Source: Eudromia elegans (Eukaryota > Chordata > Aves > Tinamiformes > Tinamidae). From it: a stretch of DNA of 64,000 nt. The position numbers were made by a program, and so were the translations under genes. The notes below the pieces were generated by a model. The model made no database searches, was not told where the DNA came from, and saw only the letters and a list, made by a program, of their open reading frames with translations. Location of the stretch: NCBI GenBank assembly GCA_003342815.1, contig PTEX01000307.1, positions 182,751 through 246,750 of the forward strand. The letters are read 5' to 3'. This document shows positions 1 to 11,396 of this stretch, one piece after another. Every line of letters begins with the position of its first letter. Within the stretch, counting starts at the first letter, position 1.

Positions 1-630
1 ATACTCTTGCAGTTGCAAACATTCAGGCTAACTAACCAATTCAGTAGTATTTTCCTGAAATATGAATAAAGTAAATTGGTAAAGAAAATCCAATTCAAGC
101 ATCTTATATTTTTTCTAATGCAATAATGAATAAAATGCAATTAGATAATGCATTTTATTCTTTTCTACAAGTAAGCTTATACACCTGAGTTTCCTAATTT
201 AGTAATTTTTTTTCTTTTTTTATATGCCTTAATAATATGTATATTCCTTCTGCACTTGAAACCAGATTTTATATCACAATTCCATTACTTGTGACACTTT
301 CATGGGCAGATTAACAAAACAAGATTTCATCCACGTACAGGTAAAAAGCATTTTGAGTATATGAAATTGTTTGCAGTATTAGAGGCTTTCTAGGTGAAGC
401 ATATACATAGATGTATGTATATGTTTCCTTGAGGAAATCTTGATAATTTTCATTGTGGTAAATGTATCAGTCATTGTCATCCCAGAACAATGTAAAAGAT
501 CCCCTGTCCATCATACGAAAGGCTGAAGGTTCTTTGCAAGGTTCTTTTACAGAACCTCTGTGAGGTTGTTCAGCCTTGTTATGCTTGGGCAGAGTAGGTT
601 GGCAACACTATATGATGATGACCCCTCATT

Positions 631-662
631 TAAAAAACAAAACAAAACAAAACAAACAAACA
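631..662. repeat. (AAAAC)n / (AAAC)n simple repeat
   Basis: The run goes from an AAAAC pentamer to an AAAC tetramer and then into a purine-rich GAAAGAAAAAG tail. It is ordinary low-complexity DNA. No mobile element body is recognisable next to it. Confidence 0.85.
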
Positions 663-3588
663 CAGAAAGAAAAAGAAAAAAATGAAAGAGTAAAAGAGTG
701 CATCCACACTGTTCCTGTGAATCACAGTGTTACGGAATCCGTGTCCTCTCCTGGAGTGAGGTGAAACCATCTTAGGTCATGCTGCAGAAAGCAGCATGGA
801 TAAGACTCCTAACTGAATGTCAGAGATGATTAATGAGAGAGATAAGAGAACATCCTCCTTTTGACTTTAAGGGGCAGACAGTACATGAAAGGAGGAAAGC
901 CAAGCATTTGTATCAGAAAAAGTAACGATGGTGAGCATAACTCCAGTTTCCCAAAATAGAGTTGACTGTTGATCTATTTATCATTGGAATTTGACCCCTT
1001 TTATCTGATAAAGGCCTTTTAAGAGAAGATGGTTAAGAAAATGTCCCTTTCAGGGAAACAAGAAAAAATACTGATGGAAAAAGGAGCTATTAAGAAGGAG
1101 ACAGATTGTGAGCAAAAAAATAAAAGAGACCAAGACATTTCTCAGCACAATGTATGGTTGTCTTTTCTTCAGCTGCCCGCTCTTGGAGACATGAACAGAG
1201 GTAAGTATCTTCAGTTCATTAAACAAATGGACAAAGAGACTAGTAACAGAATGAAGTAATGCTGAGGATAGTTTCAAGATACATAGTGTGCAGTAACAAT
1301 ATAGGGAAATTCATGATGCACCTCCTCATTTTCTTGATGGGAGTGGGTCATATATCAGGAACTCATAAAGCTTCCTGCTAATACAGATATATCCTTCCTA
1401 GAGTAGAAGAAGAAAATGATCGTTCCTCATTCACAGAAGTTTTTCAAAGGAGTACTTCTGCTCTAGGCAAATGTTTTATAGGCAGAACATTATTTTTTAG
1501 GTGTGTGAGTTTGTCATAATCTGCAGAACCACCATGCAATTTGCCATCTGAGCAAAATGTATCAGATCTCTTGAGAAACTCAAATTATCTGAAATCTCTG
1601 GCTTTGGGAGAACGCTGCAATAAAATTGGAGAGGAGTCTTGGGAATTCTGGAATTTTGGTCTTTGCACTACAATCAGAGGATAATTTACAGCTTAAAAAT
1701 CAGGAAAAACTTGTTTCTTTAAAATATTATACTAGTTGCCTTTGCTTTAAGTCAATAGGAAAATGGCTACTCCTTTAAAAATCTATTTGTCGTCCTGTTT
1801 TAAATTTCTTCTGAAAGTACCTAAGCAGTAAGGACTATTAATGTTGTGTAGTAAAGCCTCCAAAAGAAGATTAAAATGAGTCTAAGAAAATATATGTTTT
1901 CATTTTTAGAAAAAAAAAAAAAGTAAATAGAGCAAGAAATTAATTTATTGGAAAATATAAAAATAGAACACTTCCTATTTCCCTTGGCCAAAATCTGCAT
2001 TTATTTGTAATATAGTTCATTTGAGAAATTCAGCTATGGTTGTGCGACACAGTCAAAACATCTTAAAATGAAAGTGCTTCCAGGATCATACTTTCTTTTG
2101 AAAACATCCCTGTTTACATAGTGCTAGGATAGTGGAAACATATTTGTGTAACAACCTGCTTTTCTCAACAGCCCATAAAACATTCTGTTCTGTTCATCAA
2201 GGAGCGTTGTTAAAATAAGTTTACTGCAGCAGCTGTGCATCTCATGAAATACTTGCATGCAAAAGGTTAGTACGTCCTAAAACAACACGCTGTTTTCCAG
2301 AGATGTCATTGCCAAGGGATATACACGGTTTTCACAGTTACATGATGCAGCCTCAGTAATGGTCCTCCATTGTTTTTCACTCTCTGTTATCTTCTTATTT
2401 ATCTACATGCGGGGTGAGTGCAAACCAGATTATATCAATACAGCTCTTAAATAGCTTCGGCTTTGTTTGGTATGTTGCTGAAACAGCTCTGTATGAAAAT
2501 GGTCCTTATTAATAGCATAAAATTAGAAATATTGTCAAGAAGAGACAAAATAAAATGCTCTCGCTACTTGCAGCTACTTGCTGTGATCCATCACAAAAAG
2601 CAGATAGTTAAATTACAGCTTGCTTCAGCCTGTTTCTCTCTTCCTCAAGGAAAACAAACAAAAAAACAAAGAAGCAAGAAATAGACACATTTTCCTCAAA
2701 CTTGAAAAACACAAGAGCAGTTGTTACTTTATCTTATCCCTGTTTGGGAAAGGGAAGTACAGGCAAGTTCAGAGAGATACATACTTAAGTATAAGACTGA
2801 ATATATAAAGCGTGAAAAGTCAGCACTGTAATGCCATTACATACTTTATCCTGTATGTATTATAGTTGTAGTATTATAATCAGGTTATCCACTCTGATCA
2901 GAGGTCTGTAAGTGACATACATCCATACAAAAGTGGGAAAAGAGAGAAGATAAAAATGAAGTTAAGAATCGGCTTTATTATTTGTGTTGCTTAACATATG
3001 CAGTTATTGTTCATTTTATTCATCATTTAGAATTTTGTTTTGAAAAGTGGATTGCTAATACATAGATTACAAAACTAATATCACAAATTTTTCCTTTGTC
3101 AGAGAAAAAAAAAAAAGCTGTCATTTTCTTCCTTTTCAAGAGATTTCTCTGTATAGTAGAATCATTCTCCAACTCTGAAACTAGGGAAATGGCACCAGTT
3201 TTACTTATTTTATTTTAGAAACTCCCCAGTTTTATTATTCTCAAACAGATTTTTGTCAAGACCATTTAAAAGATATTTAAAAGACAATTTTAAAATAGGG
3301 TTATGCATGTTATGAAGTTTTAAAAGATGGATATGAGTAGGCCCCCTTGAGGGATCAATACTAGAGGCCATATAGCAAAATTTATCTATTACGTTTATAG
3401 TAGTCCCATATACTGAAATAAATCCATGCAACAACAAAGGGTTTGTGGTTTTTTTTTCCTATTTTAATTATTGCTCGTGTTTTGGGTTTATAATGTACAG
3501 CATTATTAACTAATAACAGACTGATAAAAAATATGAACATTCTGATGGATATGTATTCTTTTTCTGATTTATATAGTCTGCTATTGTC

Positions 3589-3661
3589 TATATAGCATTA
3601 GTCTATAATAATATATAGAATTATTATAATAATTATATATAATAATTTATAATGCTATATA
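3589..3661. repeat. Nested AT-rich palindrome (cruciform-capable)
   Basis: The outer arms TATATAGCATTA (3589-3600) and TAATGCTATATA (3650-3661) are exact reverse complements. A 16-bp perfect palindrome, AATTATTATAATAATT (3619-3634), sits almost exactly at the centre. The sequence between is also imperfectly self-complementary, so the 73 bp is close to one long palindrome. The decamer GCATTAGTCT recurs directly at 3595-3604 and 3675-3684. It may have formed by slippage, or it may be the remnant of a small foldback element. Confidence 0.8.
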
Positions 3662-6600
3662 TATAACATTAGAAGCATTAGTCTGTTTCTAATGGATCTC
3701 TTTCAAAGCCATATGCAGCACATTTTGTGTGCACATAAATGACCAGTGATGTCAAATACAGAATATAGGCGGAAGGAGTGACTGAAATTTCTCAGTAGTC
3801 AGCTTTTTGACAAGAGACAGAAATATCTGTATCAGCATTTTTTCTATGACATAGTCAGAAATGTAAGCTCTTCCTTGAGTCTTATTTTACCTCACTGATT
3901 TTAGAGTGCAGCATTATTGCTTAATTGGAAGCCAGTGGGCAAACATTCTCCCACAAATACTGCATTTGACCCTAAATCTGCCTTCAGAGTGGAGATGGGG
4001 CATATTTCAGTTTCAAACAATACCCAATTAATTAGAAAGACCTGAAAAGTGGTCAGAAGACACTAGATTTCAAAATTTTGCCTATCAGGATCCTTCTCAC
4101 ATGGAATTCAATGTTATCTCATTTATTCCTACCACTCTGATGGGATATCTGGAGAGGACTCCTCACTCATGGTGACATATGGGGAGAGGAGAAGCTAAGC
4201 ATCAGGGGGCAGGTCATGAATGAGCAGGGAGGCAAACACGAAACAGAGTGAAATTGTTTTGATACTTACTTAGACTCTTTTAACAGCAAAGTTGGAGATT
4301 CACTAAACAGTCTAATTAGGAGAACAGATGTTGTCAGTATACCTGTGTTAACCCAGATTATTTTCCGGAATGCTGAGAAGAGCTTCTTCATGTTCTATTT
4401 CCTAAGCACTGTTTTATATCATAAAAATAGCACATTTCACTATTAAAAAAAAAAAGAGGTAATTTGAATTAGAAAATTAGAGAACTTGTACTGGCTGGAA
4501 GTCACTTTAAAATTTTTGATTGTTATGTCTTATGATATAAACTGACATGATATCCTTTTGCATATTTATTGGTACATTCTGGAATAATAGAAACAATGCT
4601 AGTAAAAAATATATCTAAGTAAACTGGTATATCAGATTTTAAATAAAATTTTCAATCTCAGACTGAAAATAAACTTTGAAATAGACATAAAACTTTCCAA
4701 TCAGTTCTCAATTCTGGCTTCCTGCAGAACACTAGCATGGCCTGTGTCTCTACATTTTTGGCCATCAGGGTTCTTGAAAGATGTAGAAAGTCAAAAAGAA
4801 AATAAAAAAGAAATATGAAAATGTCTTGGAATAAGAGTGCTATCTGTCCAGCTTTTTTATTTTTTATCAAATAAAATAATAAAATAAAGTAGTACCTTCA
4901 GTTCACTGCGTAGTCTTTCATGGAGAGAAAATAAAATAGAGAAAACATGAGAGAGAAGGGTACAAGAGGAATCAACACCTAAAATCAGGCACTGACCAAA
5001 TTCAAACAAGAAATAAAGCTCTCACTTTTAATACTGTGGTATCTTTACCTACCAGAGAAAAAAATATACCTAAAAGGTTATCTACCTTAAAGGTTATTTA
5101 ATAAGTGGTTGAATTATAATGTCCTATAATATAGAGGAGATTTGACTAGGGATTGAAAATCCTTTTTTTGTCCTAATTTCCATTCATGTATGATGCTGTT
5201 TCATATAGGCAAAAAATTTGGCACACTTTGTAAACTCAACTGGCTGAATTTAAAATGAAAGCTATATTTACTGTATTTGTTTTGGTTACTCACTAGGGAG
5301 AAGAAACAAAGTCTCATTGTCTTCTCAGACATATAATATAATACAATACAATATAATTCTGTAGAAATCGTATGTATTTGCTTTGGGCTATTCTTTATTC
5401 ATACTAACATAAAACTTATGTTACATATGATCAGCTTCCATTTTAAACTCTTCCAAAGAGTTTAGGCAGGCAAGTTCTTTAGCCTCTTTAGCTGCATCTA
5501 GGAGTACCCTGAGAGATTACTCTCTGCACATGCAGATAGTGCACATTTGTATTTCCTTTCCACAGGAACCATGCAGTTGAGAGGCAGAGGAGCTGGTGCA
5601 TACGCAGGCTTACTCTCACATGGACACAGAGTGCAGCTGGAAACTCTCTCAGATTCTGTAGCTCAGGTGTCACCTTAGTGCCTCTGGAGGAATATCATCT
5701 CCCATGTTAACTGCAAAGAAAAACAGGGCAAGGTTGTGAACTTCAACGTATTAGAAAAGTAATACAGGCCAGATGCATTCAATCAGTTTTCTTTATTTTA
5801 TATAAATTAATATTAACAAAGTTGTCTTGCTCTATTAGAAAGAGTGATCCTAACTTTAAGGATCCAATAGGAAAGAAGACCATCTTGAATTTGGTTTACT
5901 TCACATAAACTGTGTACTCATTACTGGAGTGAGAAGCTTCACAAGAGAAAGATGACAGGATTTCAGAATATTCTTTTGTTGTCATTACACATTACGGGAG
6001 AGAGGTGAATAAGTCAGATCACTTATGGCCTCAGATAAAATGTGTAATACTGTTCACAATACACAGATACTTCTCTCTAATTCTTCTTCAGGCATTTTGG
6101 AGAGAGATTTGTATTTCAAGTTAGGCAGACCATTGAAGTATATAAAGTTCAGTCTGAGAACTGCAAAATCCTAGTTAGGATGACTGTGACAGTAAGTCAA
6201 GCATTCAAAGATATTCAGGGTCATTTTCCTTAAAACTTGTCAAAGAAAACTCCAACAAAGCAGTATGAAAAGCTGTAAGAAAACATGAACTTTAACTGAT
6301 TATTCCTGCCTTCTTTCTCACATTTCAGAAAATATGCATATGTTCTTCCATGTGCTGTCTTTCTCTATTGCTTTGTATAGCAAACCATAAAGCTCTGAAA
6401 TAAAGACAAAGTCTACCGAATCCTCTGATAATTCAAGGTTCTTTGTTTTTATTTTTTTTTTAGTGAAAAAAAACCAAACAACTTATACTCTCAGAATTGT
6501 GCACACATACAGTGGCATCAGTGACAAAGCATCAATAGGTTCTTGGGTGCCTTCAGTTAAATTTTGTGAATGCAAATAGTTTTCTCTGGGTTCTATTTAC

Positions 6601-6867
6601 ATCAGTTCTTAAAATAGTTTCAGAAATCTTACATACATCTTTATGAATCAGGAGTACTCCAGTACTGACAGTCGTATGCTGGAGAGATACTATAGTGTGA
6701 CTGGAATCAGGAGTAAAACTTAACATGATGTCCTTAATTTCATCAACAAGGAGTTTCTATTGTTTTAGGATCAGATTTGTAGTTTATCTCTGTCACAGAA
6801 TGAGTTCGGAGGGAAGGGAGGGAGTGACACAATGCACTTCACTTGGGTGAAAGAAACAGCAAAAGGT

Positions 6868-6873
6868 TTTATT
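6868..6873 (-). terminator. Poly(A) signal of the LTR
   Basis: AATAAA on the minus strand, within ATCAATAAAACC, about 80 bp before the proposed LTR 3' end. The position fits an R/U5 boundary. Confidence 0.45.
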
Positions 6874-7283
6874 GATATAGACAGTGGTTTCATGAGACCC
6901 TATAGCAAGGTCACTTATTTTTTACTGCATGAAATTTCAAGATAAATACATGGAACTATCAAGGATGCCCTCCCATTGAGTCACAAGGTTCAGATTGGAC
7001 TCCCTTGCTTTCCAAACTCCTGAGAGGAGTCTAGGATCCAATCCTAGTCCCAGACCTGGTCAACAGTTTATGGCTGAGGCATTTTGTGCACAGTTACAAA
7101 AGTAAAAATAAACAAGTTCAGAAAAAGAGAGCACGCTATAGATCACTTACCATGGGTCTGTTGTGGGAAGGATCTCTCAACCCCACAGAGTATCCTTGAG
7201 AGGCATCCCTACTCAAGGGGAGATCCTAGTGTGCAGCCCACTGCCATGCAAGGAGAGCTCAACAGGCTCTCAGGCTGTCCCCA

Positions 7284-7290
7284 TATTTAT
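7284..7290 (-). promoter_or_regulatory. TATA-like box of the LTR
   Basis: The minus strand reads ATAAATA within CCCATAAATATGG. It lies about 410 bp upstream of the poly(A) signal on the same strand. The 14-bp sequence around it is duplicated exactly at 7433-7446, 150 bp further upstream, so the LTR carries two such boxes. Activity is not shown. Confidence 0.4.
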
Positions 7291-7780
7291 GGGATAAGAT
7301 GATTGACTCATAGTCATTCACTGGTATGCACAGTAAGCCTTATCTCCTCATTAGCACACAGCCATCAGGACTGTTATTGATGATTAATGTCTGAGTTGGG
7401 GAGAAAATCAGGGAGGCAACCACCAGGATCAGATATTTATGGGATAGTTAACACTTGAATAGGGCCATCTGTGAGAAGTTGGGTTGCGATGGGGAAGGAG
7501 CATATCTGCAACAATCTCAAAAGGCTCATGTGGGTCAGTCACAGAGTCCAGAAAGCAATGAACACATGGAAGCTCTGCTGCCAACTGAGCATGAGATGCA
7601 AAATGGCTGCAAGTTAGGAGGGTTCTCTTCATCAGGGACCTAAACATTGTCCCTCAGCTCTAATTTTCATGAAACCAACTTCTATCCTTGATAAGCAGAG
7701 TTGGCCTGGGCACTTATTCAAAATGAGTTTGATAAAGGCTGGGAGCTGTCGCATTTGAGCCTCCTGAAAATGACTCAACA

Positions 7781-10469
7781 TTTTGGTCGTGAAGATCGGA
7801 TTTAATGGACTGACACATCAGTCTTTGCAGAATCCTTTCTGTCTGTATAATTAAATTGAAGGTTGGCACCAGGGAATTTGGTCTTCTGTCAGGTAGTATA
7901 AGTTTTTCCTAGGTGAGAGCTGAAAGACTGTACAGGCAGCCTGGTATTATTCTGCTTCACTGGATCAGGAGGAAAAGAAAGTGATAGCTGATAGTGAGAG
8001 AGGCTTGTGGTACCCAAACGGATTCAAATTTCCATTCACTAGCCTATTTTCCGTCCGAGAACTGTTTTCTGTATTTACATATATTTGTTTTAGATCATAC
8101 ATTAGGTTTTTACACAAATTCTCTTTAGAGAAGAAAGTGTATTGTCTTCTTGTGTACTGAAATCCCTTGCATTTTCCTCTTTCTGAAGCTGCTGGCAGAT
8201 GTGATTTGTCAACAGTGTGACCATGCACCTTTTACACTCCAGCAGCAGTGTAGATGTCTAAAGCAGCTGGCATGTTAGAAATCATATGCACTTCTGCTTC
8301 CCATCTTAATTTGTCAGAATTCTTGAATCCTTATTTCTGCATTTCCATGCACATAGGGAGATAGATATGATCAGGGAATTGCTGTTACAGATGCTGTGAC
8401 TATAAAAATTGTATGTATTATATGGATATTTATAAGAGACTGCTTCCAAATAACTCCAAAACAGAAACATGTGAAGCAAACTAAGTGATAATAGTGATCA
8501 TAATATTTTTTTTTAATGCAAAATTCCACTCAGTGTTGATAAATCTGAGAGGATAGAATAAAATTTCCCTAATTTATATAAAATCTGAAACAAAGTGCTT
8601 TGCAAAGAGATAGAGTAATAGAACTAGTTGAGAATAAAAACAGGATTTTTGAAGTATTCTTTGCTGTAAACAAGTTGAAAAAACTGAAGATTGGGAAAAA
8701 AGTTATATTTAGCAAAAGCAACTTCATAGCAGGCCTCCAGATTTGTAATCAGGTGCTCTTAAGAAGGCTACCGGTGCATACAAATGAAGCTACTAAATAT
8801 TTATATGATGTTAACAAGCATCAACTGCAAGTAAACATCATACTCATGAAAACAAATTATTTGATGCCCTCAAAACTTCATTTATAGGCATCTTCAGAAA
8901 ATTTACCATAAAATAGTTTTTCCTTTTGTACATGAAAGCTAAACATAGGAAATGCTAACAGATCATCTGGAATAGCAGTAGAACATCCATATTCTAAAGC
9001 AGAATGGAGTTTTTAAAACAATCTCTATTCTAAACCACGCATATACATCATCTGCAGTGCCTCACTGAGTGCGAACACAACTTCCTACTAATTTTACAGT
9101 TCCGCTTGTTTTTTAATCTTGCAGTGTATTTGCACTCATCTTGAGCATGTTAAAGACTTTTCTCATAGACAGTATCTCTGTAGGAAAGGGGCAATGCTAG
9201 TGGCAGATGATTCCTTCTTTTTCCTCATAGAGAAACATTTAGTATGACAAAGAAGCTTAGAAATAGCAACAGAAGCCTTATTCATCTTTGGAAAAAATTT
9301 CCTGCTACTCATCCATTTGTGAGGTGGGAGTCACCTGCAGCATATGAGAATTTGCTGTCTTTTTCCTGCCACAGCTGCGCAGAGTTTCCTGTCAGAAAGG
9401 CTTTAGTGGACCCTCCCAAGCTATGATAGGTCTTGAAGATGGCACCATATATAGTGGTGTTTCACACTATGACACCACCTTAGGGACTTAGAATAAAATA
9501 TGTGTATACATCCATGTGCTATATCTGTCTTGTATAGACTGTGTATAGAGCATTGCCTTTGCTGAGAATGCATGTACACTTGAGTGTTTCTGAGTAAGTA
9601 TTGTTGGTAAAGAATGGTAGAAATGAAGGTATATGTATTTAAAGGGAGAAAAGATTATAGCAAAAGTTTTCCTGGAAAGAAGGGACTTAAGAGAGAAGCA
9701 AAGCATGGTCTCTAAGTTGTGCCTCCCAGAATTAAAAAAAAAAAAAAACAAACTATTACTTATTCTGAATTTCAGAAAAGAAATCTGAGGGAAGCTCTTA
9801 TGGCATCATGGCAGACAGATAATTGTTTTTGCTTTCTTAGAGTTAGCTTGGTCTAAAGTGGTACAGCAAGGCAATTGTTGGAAGCTTGGCACTGTGATTT
9901 GGCTTTGATGTGTTTATTAAAAAAAAAAAAAAAAGACTCACACATTCTCTGTTCAGTGCCTATCTGTATTTTTTCTCTGAATAGGAGTTCTGAATCTCTT
10001 ACTGGTTTTCACTGAACAAGGCTGTAGTAAACAAACTAGAAATAGTTTCTATTTCTTGGTGATTACAAATAATTATAATTCCTTTGTGAGCACTAAGAAC
10101 TTGTTTTTTCTTAATGTGAGGGGAAATGGCCCTTAGTGAGGGAAATGGCCTAGCCTGTGTTCTGAAGGCCTTCTGTCCTTTGCTTTAAGATGTGCTGGTG
10201 GAGCTTGGTGTTATTACTTAGTTGAATTCACTCTTCTTCATTGCTTTTTGTGATCTAGTCAATCTATGTGATCTAGCAATGATAGGGAGGAAATAGGAAA
10301 AAAAAATGTCTTGACTGAGGTCAAGAGGTTAATGAATGATTTCAGTTATTTTTGTGGCAAGGAGAACAATTGTTTTAAGAGACTTAAAATCCAAGCTAAT
10401 ATTCCAAGTTTATAATAACAAGTATGTTAAAGGCAGAGAAGATGTACTTGGGTCTTGTGCTGCCCAAGG
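7781..10469. other. AT-rich non-coding DNA, no gene seen
   Basis: Short chance frames only; the longest is 95 codons at 8600-8887, with lysine- and asparagine-rich composition typical of AT-rich non-coding DNA. A(14-15) runs occur near 9734 and 9919. No repeat family is recognised. Confidence 0.7.
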
Positions 10470-10582
10470 TGTTGGGGCTGCTGAACCTGGGAACCTGAGG
10501 GAGTTGAGATTGCTGCAGGTGGCACTTGGACTTTGACACAGACCAGAGAGACCTTCACTGAGGAAAATTGTTATAAGTGGAG

Positions 10583-10588
10583 CTTATT
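10583..10588 (-). terminator. Variant poly(A) signal of the second LTR
   Basis: AATAAG on the minus strand (one base from AATAAA), roughly 110 bp before the proposed 3' end. The variant may reflect decay of the element. Confidence 0.35.
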
Positions 10589-10673
10589 AAGAAGATGGAA
10601 CTGAGTGGGAAGAGCAGCAGGACACAGTCAGAAAAGTGTACTAACCAGCTCATGTTTATGAGTGACCAGCTCC

Positions 10674-10680
10674 TTTTATC
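10674..10680 (-). promoter_or_regulatory. TATA-like box of the second LTR
   Basis: GATAAAA on the minus strand in a purine-rich context, about 90 nt upstream of an AATAAG on the same strand. It supports the LTR reading and orientation. Confidence 0.4.
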
Positions 10681-11316
10681 CCCTTTTCTTGCTGTTTTCC
10701 CCACACTCGTTCTTCACCGAACCACCTTGATCCTTTCCGACCTGCAGTTCCTCCTCTAAACATCCCATCATAAGTCTTGTGTACACTGCTTGTACACACT
10801 GCTCCTCCCTGTACCCACTAATGTGCTCATAGGTGGTGCCCCCTTGCTCTGTGAGGACCTCCATAAGTTTTTCCATGAATCTATGGTGACAGGTGTTCCC
10901 CTCCCAAGATGAGCGGCTGGTCTCCCTCCTGGGACAGGGCTTGGACTACAGTATTATGTGGGTTTCCTCTATGCTACGATGCATGTGGAGGCAAGTTTTT
11001 TAATCTCATAACTTAATAATGGGATTTAATCTCATCTCCTCAGGAAATGGATTTCCTTTCTTTATTTAAACACGTTGATTGCAAAACGCACACTGCCTCT
11101 GTTGAATACATGTGCTGCCTATGCCAAAAATGAACAAAAAAAAAGGAGAAAAAGGTAAAGCAATTCCATTAGGTGCTTGCATTTTTCTGATGTTTATAGG
11201 GTATTGCTAAGGTGGGACTGGAACAGCGTGAGCTGGTTCAAGCACGAGAATAAAGAATGTGACACTGAAAGGAGTTAGGTGAACTGAACTGCTTAGTCTT
11301 CCTGTTAGCAGTGGTG

Positions 11317-11396
11317 ATAAGAGTTTTCTTCATATAAATATAAAGAAATTTGTGTATTTATATAAATTGGAATATTTATATGAAGAAAATTCTTAT
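11317..11396. repeat. Hairpin with 24-bp arms, precursor-sized
   Basis: The left arm (11317-11340) and right arm (11373-11396) are reverse complements over 24 nt with one mismatch, which would be a G:U pair in plus-strand RNA. The stem can continue with AATTT (11347-11351) against AAATT (11364-11368), leaving a 12-nt terminal loop. The size, about 80 nt, is that of a microRNA precursor, but the AT-rich composition also fits a decayed foldback element or chance. No expression evidence exists here. Confidence 0.75.

Larger units (their letters stand above)
1..6790. other. AT-rich non-coding DNA, no gene seen
   Basis: No frame longer than about 75 codons occurs here, and none has a recognisable domain, plausible splice context or biased codon use. 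The stretch holds an (AAAAC)n run at 631-662, a nested AT palindrome at 3589-3661, a small ATACA/ATATA-rich patch at 5331-5357 and several A or T homopolymers. A slightly GC-richer patch at about 5480-5710 shows no recognisable content. It could be intergenic or intronic. Confidence 0.75.
6791..7780 (-). mobile_element. Probable solo LTR of an endogenous retrovirus
   Basis: Read on the minus strand, the block starts TGTTGAG (at 7780) and ends TGTGACA (at 6791), giving the TG...CA termini of an LTR and a length of about 990 bp. In this orientation there is a TATA-like box (CATAAATA, near 7284-7290), a splice-donor-like GGTAAGTGAT (7142-7151) downstream, and an AATAAA poly(A) signal (6868-6873) about 80 bp before the 3' end. 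This is the order expected of U3, R and U5. No primer-binding site follows the 3' end and no polypurine tract precedes the 5' end, so I read it as solo. The flanking bases give no clear target-site duplication, so the ends could be off by some bases. I infer an avian ERV (ERVL-like or similar) from overall resemblance; the exact family is not known. Confidence 0.6.
10470..10950 (-). mobile_element. Probable LTR fragment, second family
   Basis: This GC-richer block contrasts with its AT-rich flanks. On the minus strand it has GGGATAAAAGGAGC (TATA-like, 10674-10680), followed about 90 nt later by TTAATAAGCTCC (a variant poly(A) signal, 10583-10588) and then a U5-like stretch. That spacing gives a short R region, as in ERVK or alpharetroviral LTRs. 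TGT...ACA ends can be drawn at 10950 and 10470. A stretch near 10463-10485 (minus) resembles a decayed lysine-tRNA primer-binding site, so the true 3' end could be nearer 10496. No internal retroviral sequence is visible beyond it. Family and ends are inferred. Confidence 0.5.

Noticed and set aside
7429-7647. Overlapping 62- and 72-codon frames on both strands
   Set aside because: Inside the proposed solo LTR, which is non-coding.
10676-10876. 66-codon minus frame starting MEKLMEVLTEQGG
   Set aside because: It lies in the U3-like part of the second LTR block and matches no retroviral protein I recognise; most likely non-coding.
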